64,000 nt of DNA from Neorhizobium tomejilense (GTDB lineage: Bacteria; Pseudomonadota; Alphaproteobacteria; Rhizobiales; Rhizobiaceae). Position 1 is the first letter of the stretch. Each line of letters begins with the position of its first letter. Below the pieces are notes generated by a model. It saw only the letters and a program-made list of their open reading frames with translations, did no database searches and had not been told where the DNA came from. Where the stretch lies: contig PVBG01000005.1 of NCBI GenBank assembly GCA_002968845.1, positions 248,001 to 312,000 of the forward strand, written 5' to 3'. Shown here piece by piece: positions 1-8,127 of the stretch. A program made the position numbers and the translations under genes.

Positions 1-1140
1 GTTATCCTGGTCACCGGTCATGGCGACGTGCAGCTGGCGGTCAAGGCCATGCGGGAAGGCGCCTACGATTTTCTGGAAAAGCCGTTCACGCCGCAGCATC
101 TCGCCGGCATCATCCGGCGCGCGCTCGACCGGCGCAGCCTGGTGCTGGAAAACCGCCGCCTGAGGGCCGTTGCTGGCAAGCGCGACGATGTCGAAGCCCG
201 GCTCCCCGGCCGCACCCAGGTCATGGTCGATCTGCGCTACCGGATCCGCGCCATCGGCGCCACGGATGCCGATACGCTGATCATCGGCGAAACCGGCGCT
301 GGCAAGGAAGTGGTGGCGCGGGGCCTCCACGACATCAGTTCGCGGGCCAACCGGCCCTTCATCGCCATCAATTGCGCAGCTCTTCCCGACAACCTGATCG
401 AAAGCGAGCTTTTCGGCCATGAGGCTGGTGCCTTTCCAGGCGCGCTCAGGCCCCGCTACGGCAAGTTCGAACATGGCCGCGGCGGCACGATCCTGCTTGA
501 CGAGATCGGTTCGATGCCGGTCGACCTGCAGGCGAAGTTCCTGCGCGTACTGCAGGAGCGGGTCATCACCCGGCTCGGCTCCAACGAAACCGTGCCGCTC
601 GACGTGCGCTTCATCGCCACCAGCAAGGTGGATCTGGAAGCGGAAGTGGCGGCGGGCCGGTTCCGCGCCGATCTTCTTTACCGGCTCAACGTTGCCACCA
701 TCCATGTGCCGTCGCTGGCGCAGAGGCGATCGGATATTCCGCTTCTCTTCCTCCAGTTGGTGCGGGAGGCAGCGGCGCGCTATGGCCGCGATGACATGGA
801 AGTGCCGGCCGACGTGATTTCGGCGATTGCCCAGCGCGACTGGCCGGGCAATGTCCGGGAACTGCGCAACGCCGCCGACCGGCTGGTGCTCGGTCTCGAT
901 CCCAAGCCGGGCGAAACCGGCGGCGCAAAGGATGGGGCAGGGCGGCTTGCAGACAAGGTTGCAGCCTTCGAGCGCAACCTGATCGCCGGCGAGATCGCAG
1001 CGCATGGCGGCGCGCTGAGACCAGTCTACGAATCCCTCGGCATCTCCCGCAAGACACTGTACGAAAAGATGCAGAAATACGGGCTCGACAAGAAGCTGCT
1101 CGGTCCGGAGCAGATGCTGCAGGATGACCGGGACGGTTGA
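1..1140 (+). CDS. Sigma-54-dependent response regulator, DctD-like (5' end outside window)
   Basis: Activator of sigma-54 promoters; the first bases are already in frame, so the gene begins upstream. The visible part is the last ~35 residues of a receiver domain (ending EKPF, with the conserved Lys), an AAA+ domain with Walker A GETGAGKE, Walker B GGTILLDEIGS and arginine-finger region FRADLLYRLN, and a Fis-type helix-turn-helix (LGISRKTLYEKMQKYG) near the end. The loop that contacts sigma-54 reads GAFPGA (427-444) instead of the usual GAFTGA. It lies directly upstream of a TTT solute transporter on the same strand, so that operon is the obvious target (inference). The sensor kinase partner is expected upstream. 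Confidence 0.88.
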   Translation, partial: VILVTGHGDVQLAVKAMREGAYDFLEKPFTPQHLAGIIRRALDRRSLVLENRRLRAVAGKRDDVEARLPGRTQVMVDLRYRIRAIGATDADTLIIGETGAGKEVVARGLHDISSRANRPFIAINCAALPDNLIESELFGHEAGAFPGALRPRYGKFEHGRGGTILLDEIGSMPVDLQAKFLRVLQERVITRLGSNETVPLDVRFIATSKVDLEAEVAAGRFRADLLYRLNVATIHVPSLAQRRSDIPLLFLQLVREAAARYGRDDMEVPADVISAIAQRDWPGNVRELRNAADRLVLGLDPKPGETGGAKDGAGRLADKVAAFERNLIAGEIAAHGGALRPVYESLGISRKTLYEKMQKYGLDKKLLGPEQMLQDDRDG

Positions 1141-1154
1141 TAACGGCGACATGT

Positions 1155-1203
1155 GTGGATTTCCACCCATGCTTTTTGCCGATTGTTCCCGAATCCACCC
1201 ATG
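1155..1203. promoter_or_regulatory. Possible activator-binding repeats upstream of tctC
   Basis: The ten-base word TCCACCCATG occurs at 1162-1171 and again at 1194-1203, exactly 32 bases (about three helical turns) apart. The first copy overlaps a perfect GTGGA-TT-TCCAC palindrome (1155-1166). The position, ~150 bases upstream of tctC and just after an enhancer-binding protein gene, suits an upstream activating sequence. No clear GG-N10-GC promoter was found between 1204 and 1349. Confidence 0.35.
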
Positions 1204-1349
1204 TTGCGCCGCGGTATTTACGGAAATGCTGTTTTAAGGCCTCCGCAACGATTGCGCGTGCTGCGCGCCCTGCCGCAGATGGTCCTCAGGTTGGCGCGGG
1301 AGGAAATTTGCGCGCCGGCTGTGCCACATTTCATCCTGGAGGAGCCCCG

Positions 1350-2333
1350 ATGAAAATTCTGAACGCCCTTATCGGCGCGACCGCTCTTGCGGCGCTTTCC
1401 CTTTTCTCCGCTTCGGCGAATGCGCAGGGATATCCCGAGCGCCAGATCACCATGATCGTGCCGTTTTCGGCCGGCGGCCCGACCGACACCGTCGCGCGCC
1501 TCGTCGCTGAATCGATGTCGAAGGATCTCGGCAAGCAGATCGTCGTTGAAAACGTCGGCGGCGCCGGCGGCACGCTCGGCGCTGCCCGCGTCGCGAATGC
1601 CGAAGCGGACGGCTACACCGTTCTCCTGCACCATATCGGCATGGCGACCAGCGCTTCGCTCTACCGCAAGTTGCCGTACGACACCTTGAACGCCTTCGAC
1701 TATGTCGGCCTCGTCACCGACGTTCCGATGACGCTTCTCGCCCGCAAGGACATGCCGGCGACCGACCTCAAGGGTCTCATCGAATATGCCAAGGCCAACA
1801 GCGACAAGGTGACGGTTGCAAACGCCGGCATCGGCGCCGCTTCGCATCTGTGCGGCATGCTGTTCATGAGCTCGATCAAGACGTCGCTCGTCACCGTTCC
1901 CTACAAGGGGACCGGTCCTGCGATGACCGATCTTCTCGGCGGCCAGGTCGACATCATGTGCGACCAGACCACCAACACCACCAAGCAGATCCAGGGCGGC
2001 ACGGTAAAGGCCTATGCGGTCACGTCCCCGGCACGTCTCGGCGTCCTGAAGGACATCCCGACCGTCAAGGAAGCCGGTCTGCCGGACATGCAGGTCGGCA
2101 TCTGGCATGGTCTTTACACGCCGAAAGGCACCCCGAAGGACGCGATCGACAAGCTCAACAAGGCCCTCAAGTCTGCCTTGAAGAACCCGAACGTGACCGC
2201 TCGCTTCGCCGAACTCGGTACCGAGCCGTCGTCGGACAGCGACGCCACCCCGGCAGCCCTGAAGGCCAAGCTCGAAGGCGAAATCGCCCGCTGGAAGCCG
2301 GTCATCAATGCCGCCGGCCAGTACGCGGACTAA
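1350..2333 (+). CDS. tctC: Tripartite tricarboxylate transporter substrate-binding protein, TctC/Bug family
   Basis: Periplasmic solute receptor (327 aa) of a TTT carrier for a carboxylate. The start at 1350 is preceded by GGAGGAGCCCCG; longer in-frame reading upstream lacks this. An N-terminal signal peptide ends near SANAQG. The mature start YPERQITMIVPFSAGGPTDTVAR is the typical Bug-family opening, and the P-F-S-A-G-G-x-x-D loop binds the ligand carboxylate. Also typical are GGAGGTLGAARVA and the C-terminal GLYTPKGTP. It is followed by tctB and tctA in the usual C-B-A order. The substrate cannot be read from the sequence; Bug proteins bind citrate, other dicarboxylates, aromatic acids and more. 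Confidence 0.92.
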   Translation: MKILNALIGATALAALSLFSASANAQGYPERQITMIVPFSAGGPTDTVARLVAESMSKDLGKQIVVENVGGAGGTLGAARVANAEADGYTVLLHHIGMATSASLYRKLPYDTLNAFDYVGLVTDVPMTLLARKDMPATDLKGLIEYAKANSDKVTVANAGIGAASHLCGMLFMSSIKTSLVTVPYKGTGPAMTDLLGGQVDIMCDQTTNTTKQIQGGTVKAYAVTSPARLGVLKDIPTVKEAGLPDMQVGIWHGLYTPKGTPKDAIDKLNKALKSALKNPNVTARFAELGTEPSSDSDATPAALKAKLEGEIARWKPVINAAGQYAD

Positions 2334-2363
2334 GGTTTCCGCGGTCAGTCTGCCCTAACTCCG

Positions 2364-2392
2364 ATCCTCTCCCCGCCCTGCGGGGAGAGGAT
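2364..2392 (+). other. Intercistronic hairpin between tctC and tctB
   Basis: A perfect 13-bp stem (2364-2376 with 2380-2392) with a 3-base loop and no U-tract. In this position it could stabilise the tctC transcript and hold the membrane genes at lower expression, a common arrangement after binding-protein genes. The sequence also resembles the short palindromic repeats found widely in rhizobial intergenic DNA. Confidence 0.55.
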
Positions 2393-2451
2393 GCCCGGCA
2401 AGCGGATGAAGGGCACCTCCGGCAAAGCATCTCCCACTTCACGGAGACACC

Positions 2452-2913
2452 ATGAATTCGCTGAAATTCGACACTGCCAATCTGATCTGCGGGCTGCTGC
2501 TGATCGCGACAGGCCTGTTCTTTGCCTACCAGTCGTTCGAACTGGAGCTCGGTACCGCGTTTCGCATGGGACCTGGCTATTTTCCGTTCATCCTCGCCTG
2601 CGCGCTCATCCTGTTCGGCGCGATCATCCTCATCCAGTCGATGCGGGTGGACGGAGGGCCGATCGGGGCGCTCGCATTGCGGGGCATGGTCTTCATCCTG
2701 CCGGCGCCGATCTTCTTCGGCCTTACCGTTCGCGGGCTAGGCTTCGTGCCGTCGATCTTCGTCACCGCACTGATAGCCTCCTTCGCCTCGGGCCGCATGA
2801 AACCGCTCACCGCACTCGTCCTGTCGGCGGCGCTGACGGTCTTCTCGGTCGCCGTCTTCAGCTATGGCCTCGGCCTTCCGTTCCGCCGTTTCGGGCCCTG
2901 GCTCGGTTATTGA
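2452..2913 (+). CDS. tctB: Tripartite tricarboxylate transporter small membrane subunit, TctB family
   Basis: Small membrane subunit (153 aa) of the TTT carrier. Four hydrophobic segments are visible: residues ~8-26 (LICGLLLIATGLFFAYQSF), ~43-62, ~79-100 and ~115-140. The motif FRMGPGYFPF after the first helix is the TctB hallmark. It starts after CACGGAGACACC and ends eight bases before the tctA GTG/ATG region. TctB is the poorly conserved subunit, so identification rests on size, topology, the MGPGYFP motif and position between tctC and tctA. Confidence 0.9.
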   Translation: MNSLKFDTANLICGLLLIATGLFFAYQSFELELGTAFRMGPGYFPFILACALILFGAIILIQSMRVDGGPIGALALRGMVFILPAPIFFGLTVRGLGFVPSIFVTALIASFASGRMKPLTALVLSAALTVFSVAVFSYGLGLPFRRFGPWLGY

Positions 2914-2923
2914 GGTTTGAGTG

Positions 2924-4429
2924 ATGGATCTTTTCAATAATCTCGCGCTTGGTTTTGCGACGGCGACATCGCTGGAAAACCTGTTCTTCTGCCTGATCGG
3001 GGTGCTGCTCGGCACGCTGATCGGCGTGCTGCCCGGCATCGGGGCCACGGCGACGATCGCCATGCTTTTGCCGATCACCTTCCAGCTTGAACCGGTCTCG
3101 TCGCTGATCATGCTCGCCGGCATCTATTACGGTGCACAATATGGCGGTTCAACCACGGCAATCCTGATCAACATGCCGGGCGAGTCCTCGTCTGCCGTCA
3201 CCGCCATCGACGGTTACCAGATGGCCCGCAAGGGCCGGGCGGGAGCAGCTCTAGCGATCGCTGCGATCGGCTCGTTCTTTGCAGGCACCGTGTCGACCTT
3301 CCTCGTCGCGATCTTTGCGCCGCCGCTTACCCAGATCGCGCTGCAGTTCGGCGCGGCCGAATATTTCTCGCTGATGGTGGTGGGCCTCGTATCCTCGATC
3401 GCGCTCGCCCACGGTTCGATTGTCAAGGCACTCGCGATGGTGGCGCTCGGCCTGCTGCTCGGTCTCGTCGGCACCGATATCTACACCGGCACGCCGCGCT
3501 TCACGCTCGGGATCCGCGAATATGCAGACGGGCTGAACTTCGTGGCGGTGGCGGTCGGCGTCTTCGGCATTGCGGAAATCCTGCGCAATCTCGAGAACGA
3601 AAAAACCCGCTCCGTGCTGATGGCGAAGGTCAGCGAACTGATGCCGTCGCGGGAGGACTTCAAGGCGATGGTCGGCCCGGTCCTGCGCGGCACGGCCATC
3701 GGCTCGATCCTCGGTATCCTGCCGGGCGGCGGCGCCATCCTTGCGGCGTTTGCGTCCTACACGGTCGAGAAGAAGGTTTCGAAACATCCGGAAGAATTCG
3801 GCCACGGCGCGGTTGCCGGGGTTGCCGGTCCGGAATCGGCCAACAATGCCGGTGCGCAGACCTCGTTCATCCCGCTGCTCACCCTCGGCATTCCGGCCAA
3901 CCCGGTCATGGCGCTGATGATCGGCGCGATGATCATCCAGGGCATCGTTCCAGGCCCGAACGTGGCGACCGAACAGCCGGCCCTCTTCTGGGGCATCATC
4001 GCCTCGATGTGGATCGGCAACCTGATGCTCGTCATCCTCAACCTGCCGCTCATCGGGCTGTGGGTGAAGCTGCTCACCATTCCCTACTACGTGCTGTTCC
4101 CGATCATCATGGCTTTCTGCTCGATCGGGGTCTACAGCGTCAACTCGAACGTCTACGACCTCTATGCCGTCGCCTTCTTCGGCCTCATCGGCTACGCGCT
4201 GTTGAAGCTGCGCTGCGAACCGGCGCCACTGCTGCTCGGCTTCGTGCTCGGCCCGCTGCTGGAAGAGAATCTCAGACGGGCGATGATCCTTTCGCGGGGC
4301 GACCCTGCGACATTCGTCACGCGTCCCATCAGCGCGGCCCTTCTCTTCCTCGCGGCCCTCGTCCTCGTCATCGTCTTCTTGCCGAGCGTCAAGAAGAAGC
4401 GTGAGGTCGTCTTCCAGGAAGAGGATTGA
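2924..4429 (+). CDS. tctA: Tripartite tricarboxylate transporter large membrane subunit, TctA family
   Basis: Main permease (501 aa) with about twelve membrane segments. It contains the two family signatures: GVLPGIGATATIAMLLPITF near residue 30 with YYGAQYGGSTTAILINMPGE, and GILPGGGAILAAFASY with PESANNAGAQTSFIPLLTLGIPANPVMA. ATG 2924 is preferred over GTG 2921 because it lies 8 bases from the GAGG of TGAGGTTTG. It is the last gene of the tctCBA operon and is followed by a strong 12-bp GC hairpin. With TctC it would import a carboxylate by secondary transport. Confidence 0.94.
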   Translation: MDLFNNLALGFATATSLENLFFCLIGVLLGTLIGVLPGIGATATIAMLLPITFQLEPVSSLIMLAGIYYGAQYGGSTTAILINMPGESSSAVTAIDGYQMARKGRAGAALAIAAIGSFFAGTVSTFLVAIFAPPLTQIALQFGAAEYFSLMVVGLVSSIALAHGSIVKALAMVALGLLLGLVGTDIYTGTPRFTLGIREYADGLNFVAVAVGVFGIAEILRNLENEKTRSVLMAKVSELMPSREDFKAMVGPVLRGTAIGSILGILPGGGAILAAFASYTVEKKVSKHPEEFGHGAVAGVAGPESANNAGAQTSFIPLLTLGIPANPVMALMIGAMIIQGIVPGPNVATEQPALFWGIIASMWIGNLMLVILNLPLIGLWVKLLTIPYYVLFPIIMAFCSIGVYSVNSNVYDLYAVAFFGLIGYALLKLRCEPAPLLLGFVLGPLLEENLRRAMILSRGDPATFVTRPISAALLFLAALVLVIVFLPSVKKKREVVFQEED

Positions 4430-4440
4430 GAAGCTGCGGA

Positions 4441-4470
4441 CGGCGCCGCGCGACAGACCGCGCGGCGCCG
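4441..4470. terminator. GC-rich hairpin between tctA and the LacI gene
   Basis: Perfect 12-bp stem CGGCGCCGCGCG (4441-4452) pairing with 4459-4470 around a 6-base loop. It sits between two convergent genes. No U-run follows on either strand, so termination here would be weak or factor-assisted. Confidence 0.5.
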
Positions 4471-4520
4471 AAACTATCGCATGACTTTCTGTCAGGTTCT
4501 GCGGACGGCGCTCCGGGCGG

Positions 4521-5573
4521 TCAAACCGTCTGGAGCGCCTGCAATTCCTGGATAGGGGCGGGGCCGGCGATCCGTTTCAACAACAGCTCGCCCATCAGAA
4601 AACCTGCTTCCGTCAGGTCTTCGTAGATCGTCTCCACGCGGGGGCGGATCTGGTCGAACAGGCCCGATGTCTGCTTGGCCACCAGCCTTATATCCCTACC
4701 GAGTTCGAGATGATGGTCGTAGGCGGATGCCATGACCGCGAGCGCCGACACCTCGCCGCCGCAGATATATCCGTCCGGGCGCTCCGGCTCGGCCATTCTC
4801 TGGAACAGATAGTCGCGGATGTCGTCCGACTTGCTGTCGAGCGTGACGCCCTTGGCGATTTCGAAGCCGATGCCTTCCTCGCGCACTGCCGTCATGAAAC
4901 CGTGCCTGAGGTGATGGGCGAAGGTGAAGCGCTCCGGCGGCAGGATGATCGAGAGCTTGCTGGCACCGGCGGCGATCAGCTTTTTGGCGGCCTGATACGC
5001 AAAACTGTAATTGTCGTAGTCGACATAAGGGTGAGCGGTGGCGAGCTCGGTCCGGCCGTGACAGATGAACGGAAAATTATTCTCCATCAACAGCTTGACG
5101 CGTTCGTCCGCCGGCTCGGTACGGGTGAAGACAATGCCGTCGGCCATGCGGTTGCGCATGATATGGCGCACCGGTTCGATCTGCGGCGTATCGGAAAAAT
5201 GCGGCGTTATGACCAGATGATAGGCCGTGCCTCGCAAGGCTTCGGTCAGGCCGTTGATCATCGAGGTGGCATAGCCGAGGATTTCCTCGTGCGGATCGAG
5301 AACGAGGCTGATCACATTGGTGCGGCCGGTGCGCAGGCGCTGCGCTGCCCGGTCCGGCAGGTAGCCGATATCGGCTGCGACCTTGCGGACGCGCTGTCGT
5401 GTTTCGAGCGCGATCTGCGGCGCATCGGCAAGCGCGTGCGATACGGTCGTGACCGCAAGCCCGGTCAGTTCGGCGATCGTTTTAAGGGTGGGCTTCGCGC
5501 CAACGCCGGATTTTGCGGCTGCCCGCTCCGACTTCGCCCGCCGACCCTTGTCCCCCAGGTCTTCCAGCGACAT
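4521..5573 (-). CDS. LacI-family transcriptional repressor of the adjacent sugar ABC operon
   Basis: 350 aa. The DNA-binding domain is displaced ~28 residues from the start: LKTIAELTGLAVTTVSHALAD (about residues 30-50), then the hinge region DRAAQRLRTGRTNVISLVLD. The rest is a periplasmic-binding-like effector domain (HLVITPHF, DGIVFTRTEP, DGYICGGEVSALAVM). It is divergent from the GtsABCD-like operon. Near-identical operator-like sites lie upstream of both genes (5620-5635 and 5775-5790), which suggests autoregulation plus sugar-relieved repression of the transporter (inference). The effector is unknown; a sugar or sugar phosphate is likely. Confidence 0.88.
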   Translation of the reverse strand: MSLEDLGDKGRRAKSERAAAKSGVGAKPTLKTIAELTGLAVTTVSHALADAPQIALETRQRVRKVAADIGYLPDRAAQRLRTGRTNVISLVLDPHEEILGYATSMINGLTEALRGTAYHLVITPHFSDTPQIEPVRHIMRNRMADGIVFTRTEPADERVKLLMENNFPFICHGRTELATAHPYVDYDNYSFAYQAAKKLIAAGASKLSIILPPERFTFAHHLRHGFMTAVREEGIGFEIAKGVTLDSKSDDIRDYLFQRMAEPERPDGYICGGEVSALAVMASAYDHHLELGRDIRLVAKQTSGLFDQIRPRVETIYEDLTEAGFLMGELLLKRIAGPAPIQELQALQTV

Positions 5574-5619
5574 ATCCTCTTCTCCTCCGCTCCCGCCCCG
5601 GAACCGGAGCGAGCCTCAT

Positions 5620-5635
5620 CTATATCGTTACAAAT
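5620..5635. promoter_or_regulatory. LacI-type operator near the repressor gene
   Basis: CTATATCGTTACAAAT, an imperfect palindrome centred on CG, 47 bases upstream of the repressor start. It matches 14 of 16 bases of the site at 5775-5790. Two such sites flanking a divergent promoter region fit a LacI repressor acting on itself and on the transporter. Confidence 0.6.
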
Positions 5636-5758
5636 TTTTCGAAAGTCGCCAGGAATTTTTCTCGATTCCTGAGTAAAAATTCGCCGACTGTCAATTTTGC
5701 CAGTTTTTTCCTCATGTTACGCGGGTTGGCCTATGATCTAAAAAATCCCCAGAGCGGG

Positions 5759-5790
5759 TTGACACTGACTGTAATTATATCGTTATAAAT
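5759..5790 (+). promoter_or_regulatory. Promoter with overlapping LacI-type operator upstream of the sugar ABC operon
   Basis: A consensus -35 TTGACA (5759-5764) is followed 18-19 bases later by TTATAA/TATAAA. The -10 region lies inside the palindrome TTATATCGTTATAAAT (5775-5790). A repressor bound there would block RNA polymerase directly. Confidence 0.6.
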
Positions 5791-5833
5791 CGCCATATCC
5801 GGAGAGGAGCCCGGATACAAAGGGAGATTCTCA

Positions 5834-7090
5834 ATGAATATTCGAATGATTGCCAAACTCGCCGCCGGTGCGGCACTGATCGCCATGACCGCCGGTGCTG
5901 CCAAGGCCGCAGAACAGGTCGAAGTCCTGCATTGGTGGACTTCGGGTGGTGAAGCCGCAGCGCTCAACGTGCTGAAGGAAAACCTCCAGAAGCAGGGCGT
6001 CGCCTGGAAGGACATGCCGGTTGCCGGTGGTGCAGGCTCTGCAGCCATGACCGCGCTGCGCGCCCGCGTCACGGCCGGCGACCCGCCGACCGCCGTCCAG
6101 CTTCTCGGCTTCGACCTGAAGGACTGGGCCGAAATGGGCGTTGCCGCAAACCTCGACGACCTCGCCAAGAAGGAAGGCTGGGACAAGGTTATCCCCGCCG
6201 CTCTCCAGAACTTCTCGAAGTATGACGGCCACTGGATCGCTGCTCCGGTGAACATCCACTCCACCAACTGGCTGTGGATCAACAAGGCGGCACTCGACAA
6301 GGCCGGCGGCAAGGTTCCGACCAATATCGCCGAACTCATCACGCTGCTCGACGCCTTCAAGGGCCAGGGCCTCACCGCTCTCGCTCACGGCGGCGTTCCG
6401 TGGCAGGACGGCACGCTCTGGGAAGCCGTCGTGCTTTCGACCGGCGGTCCGGACTTCTACAAGAAGGCCGTTCTCGATCTCGATCCGGCGGCACTTTCCG
6501 GTGACACGATGAAGAAGGTCTTCGACACCATGTCGAAGCTGCGCACCTATTTCGACCCGAACTTCTCGGGCCGCGAATGGAACCTGTCGACCGCCCTCGT
6601 CATCGAAGGCAAGGCCGGGGCTCAGGAAATGGGCGACTGGTCCAAGGGCGAATGGCTGCGCGCCAACAAGAAGCCGGGCACGGACTTCGTCTGCATCCGC
6701 TTCCCCGGCACGCAGGGCTCGGTCCTCTTCAACGCCGACCAGTTCATGATGTTCAACGTTGGCGGCGACGCCGAAAAGGCTCAGTTCAAGATGGCGTCGG
6801 CCGTTGAAGATCCGGCCTTCCAGATCGCCTTCAACACCGTCAAGGGTTCCGTTCCTGCCCGTACCGACGTCTCGAACGAAAAGTTCGACGATTGCGGCAA
6901 GAAGGGCATGGCGGATCTCACGGAAGCCTCTTCCAAGGGCACGCTGATGGGCTCGCTCGCCCACGGTTACGCTCAGCCGGCTGCCATCAAGGAAGCCATG
7001 CTGGACGTCATCACCCAGCACCTCAACGGCCAGCTCACCACCGAAGCAGCGCTGAAGCGCCTGCCGGAAGCGGTGAAGGCTGCCAAGTGA
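5834..7090 (+). CDS. Sugar ABC transporter substrate-binding protein (GtsA-like, glucose/mannose)
   Basis: Periplasmic binding protein of the family-1 carbohydrate type, 418 aa, with signal peptide [19 protein letters not shown] ending at AKA. The mature start [52 protein letters not shown] and [12 protein letters not shown] strongly recall Pseudomonas GtsA, the glucose/mannose receptor (comparison from memory). The start follows AAAGGGAGATTCTC. A hairpin at 7120-7148 separates it from the permease genes, consistent with excess production of the receptor. Sugar identity is inferred; maltose- or trehalose-type receptors look different here. Confidence 0.87.
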   Translation: MNIRMIAKLAAGAALIAMTAGAAKAAEQVEVLHWWTSGGEAAALNVLKENLQKQGVAWKDMPVAGGAGSAAMTALRARVTAGDPPTAVQLLGFDLKDWAEMGVAANLDDLAKKEGWDKVIPAALQNFSKYDGHWIAAPVNIHSTNWLWINKAALDKAGGKVPTNIAELITLLDAFKGQGLTALAHGGVPWQDGTLWEAVVLSTGGPDFYKKAVLDLDPAALSGDTMKKVFDTMSKLRTYFDPNFSGREWNLSTALVIEGKAGAQEMGDWSKGEWLRANKKPGTDFVCIRFPGTQGSVLFNADQFMMFNVGGDAEKAQFKMASAVEDPAFQIAFNTVKGSVPARTDVSNEKFDDCGKKGMADLTEASSKGTLMGSLAHGYAQPAAIKEAMLDVITQHLNGQLTTEAALKRLPEAVKAAK

Positions 7091-7119
7091 TCGCGGTTCC
7101 GCGAAAATTCTGACATCGA

Positions 7120-7148
7120 GTGGCCGGGATAGTCTCCCGGCCACTTTT
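7120..7148 (+). terminator. Partial terminator between binding-protein and permease genes
   Basis: 10-bp stem (7120-7129 with 7135-7144) followed by TTTT. With the permease start only 53 bases on and no clear new promoter, it probably attenuates read-through so that the receptor outnumbers the membrane complex. Confidence 0.6.
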
Positions 7149-7200
7149 CAAATTCCGGCTCGCCGGTATCTCTTAGTTCTGGTGTCTGCCGGAGGTCATG

Positions 7201-8127
7201 ATGACGACAATCGAACCGGTTCCCGTGCTTGAGCCGCAGCGAGAGCGCCGCTCGTTTGCGGACGGATTGCGCAACGCGCTGCCGAAGATCGTGCTGGCGC
7301 CGTCGTTCGCCGTGATCCTCGTCTTCGTCTACGGCTTCATCCTTTGGACGGTCTACCTGTCCTTCACGACCTCACGCATCCTGCCGGTCTACAAATGGGG
7401 CGGTTTTGACGCCTATTTCCGCCTCTGGTCGCAGCCGAACTGGTATGTGGCGATGCAGAACCTGGCGATCTTCGGGGTCCTCTATATCGGCATCTGCATC
7501 ATACTCGGCCTGGGGATCGCGATCCTCATGGACCAGCGGATCCGCGCCGAGGGTCTGCTCAGGCCGATCTTCCTCTACCCGATGGCGCTTTCCTTCGTCG
7601 TCACGGGGACCGCGTGGAAATGGTTCCTCAATCCCGGTCTCGGACTTGAGAACACCATGCACAATCTCGGCTGGACGAGCTTCAAGTTCGACTGGCTGGT
7701 CAATCCCAAGATGGCGATCTACACGGTCGTCATTGCCGGGGTCTGGCAGGCGTCAGGCTTCGTCATGGCGATGTTCCTGGCCGGGCTTCGCGGCATCGAC
7801 GGCGAGATCATCAAGGCGGCCCAGATCGATGGCGCCTCGACGGTATCCATCTATCGACGCATCATCATTCCGCTGCTGCGGCCCGTCTTCCTTTCCGCCT
7901 TCATCGTGCTCGCGCATATGGCGATCAAGTCCTACGACCTGGTCATCGCGCTGACCGGCGGCGGACCGGGCAATGCGACCGAGCTGCCGTCGACCTTCAT
8001 GTATTCCTACACGTTCACCCGTAACCAGATGAATGTCGGATCGGCGAGCGCCGTGATGATGCTGATGGGCATTACCGCGATCATCGTGCCCTATCTCTAT
8101 TCCGAACTGCGGGAGAGAAAGCAATGA
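7201..8127 (+). CDS. Sugar ABC transporter permease (GtsB/MalF type)
   Basis: Inner-membrane permease (308 aa) with six hydrophobic segments. The first is KIVLAPSFAVILVFVYGFIL. The EAA loop that docks to the ATPase reads EIIKAAQIDGASTVSIYRRIIIPLLRP. Two ATGs are adjacent; 7201 has GGAGG five bases upstream whereas 7198 has only two bases, so 7201 is chosen. It overlaps the next permease by four bases (ATGA), showing translational coupling. It acts with the 5834 receptor, the 8124 permease and the 9012 ATPase. Confidence 0.9.
   Translation: MTTIEPVPVLEPQRERRSFADGLRNALPKIVLAPSFAVILVFVYGFILWTVYLSFTTSRILPVYKWGGFDAYFRLWSQPNWYVAMQNLAIFGVLYIGICIILGLGIAILMDQRIRAEGLLRPIFLYPMALSFVVTGTAWKWFLNPGLGLENTMHNLGWTSFKFDWLVNPKMAIYTVVIAGVWQASGFVMAMFLAGLRGIDGEIIKAAQIDGASTVSIYRRIIIPLLRPVFLSAFIVLAHMAIKSYDLVIALTGGGPGNATELPSTFMYSYTFTRNQMNVGSASAVMMLMGITAIIVPYLYSELRERKQ

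Noticed and set aside
1204..1349. A sigma-54 -24/-12 promoter before tctC
   Set aside because: No GG-N10-GC pair with the right surroundings was found; candidate GG/GC pairs have spacings of 11-15.
5600..5629. GGAAC ... CGTT upstream of the LacI region
   Set aside because: The spacer is 21 bases, outside the 16-17 range, and the CGTT belongs to the LacI-type operator.
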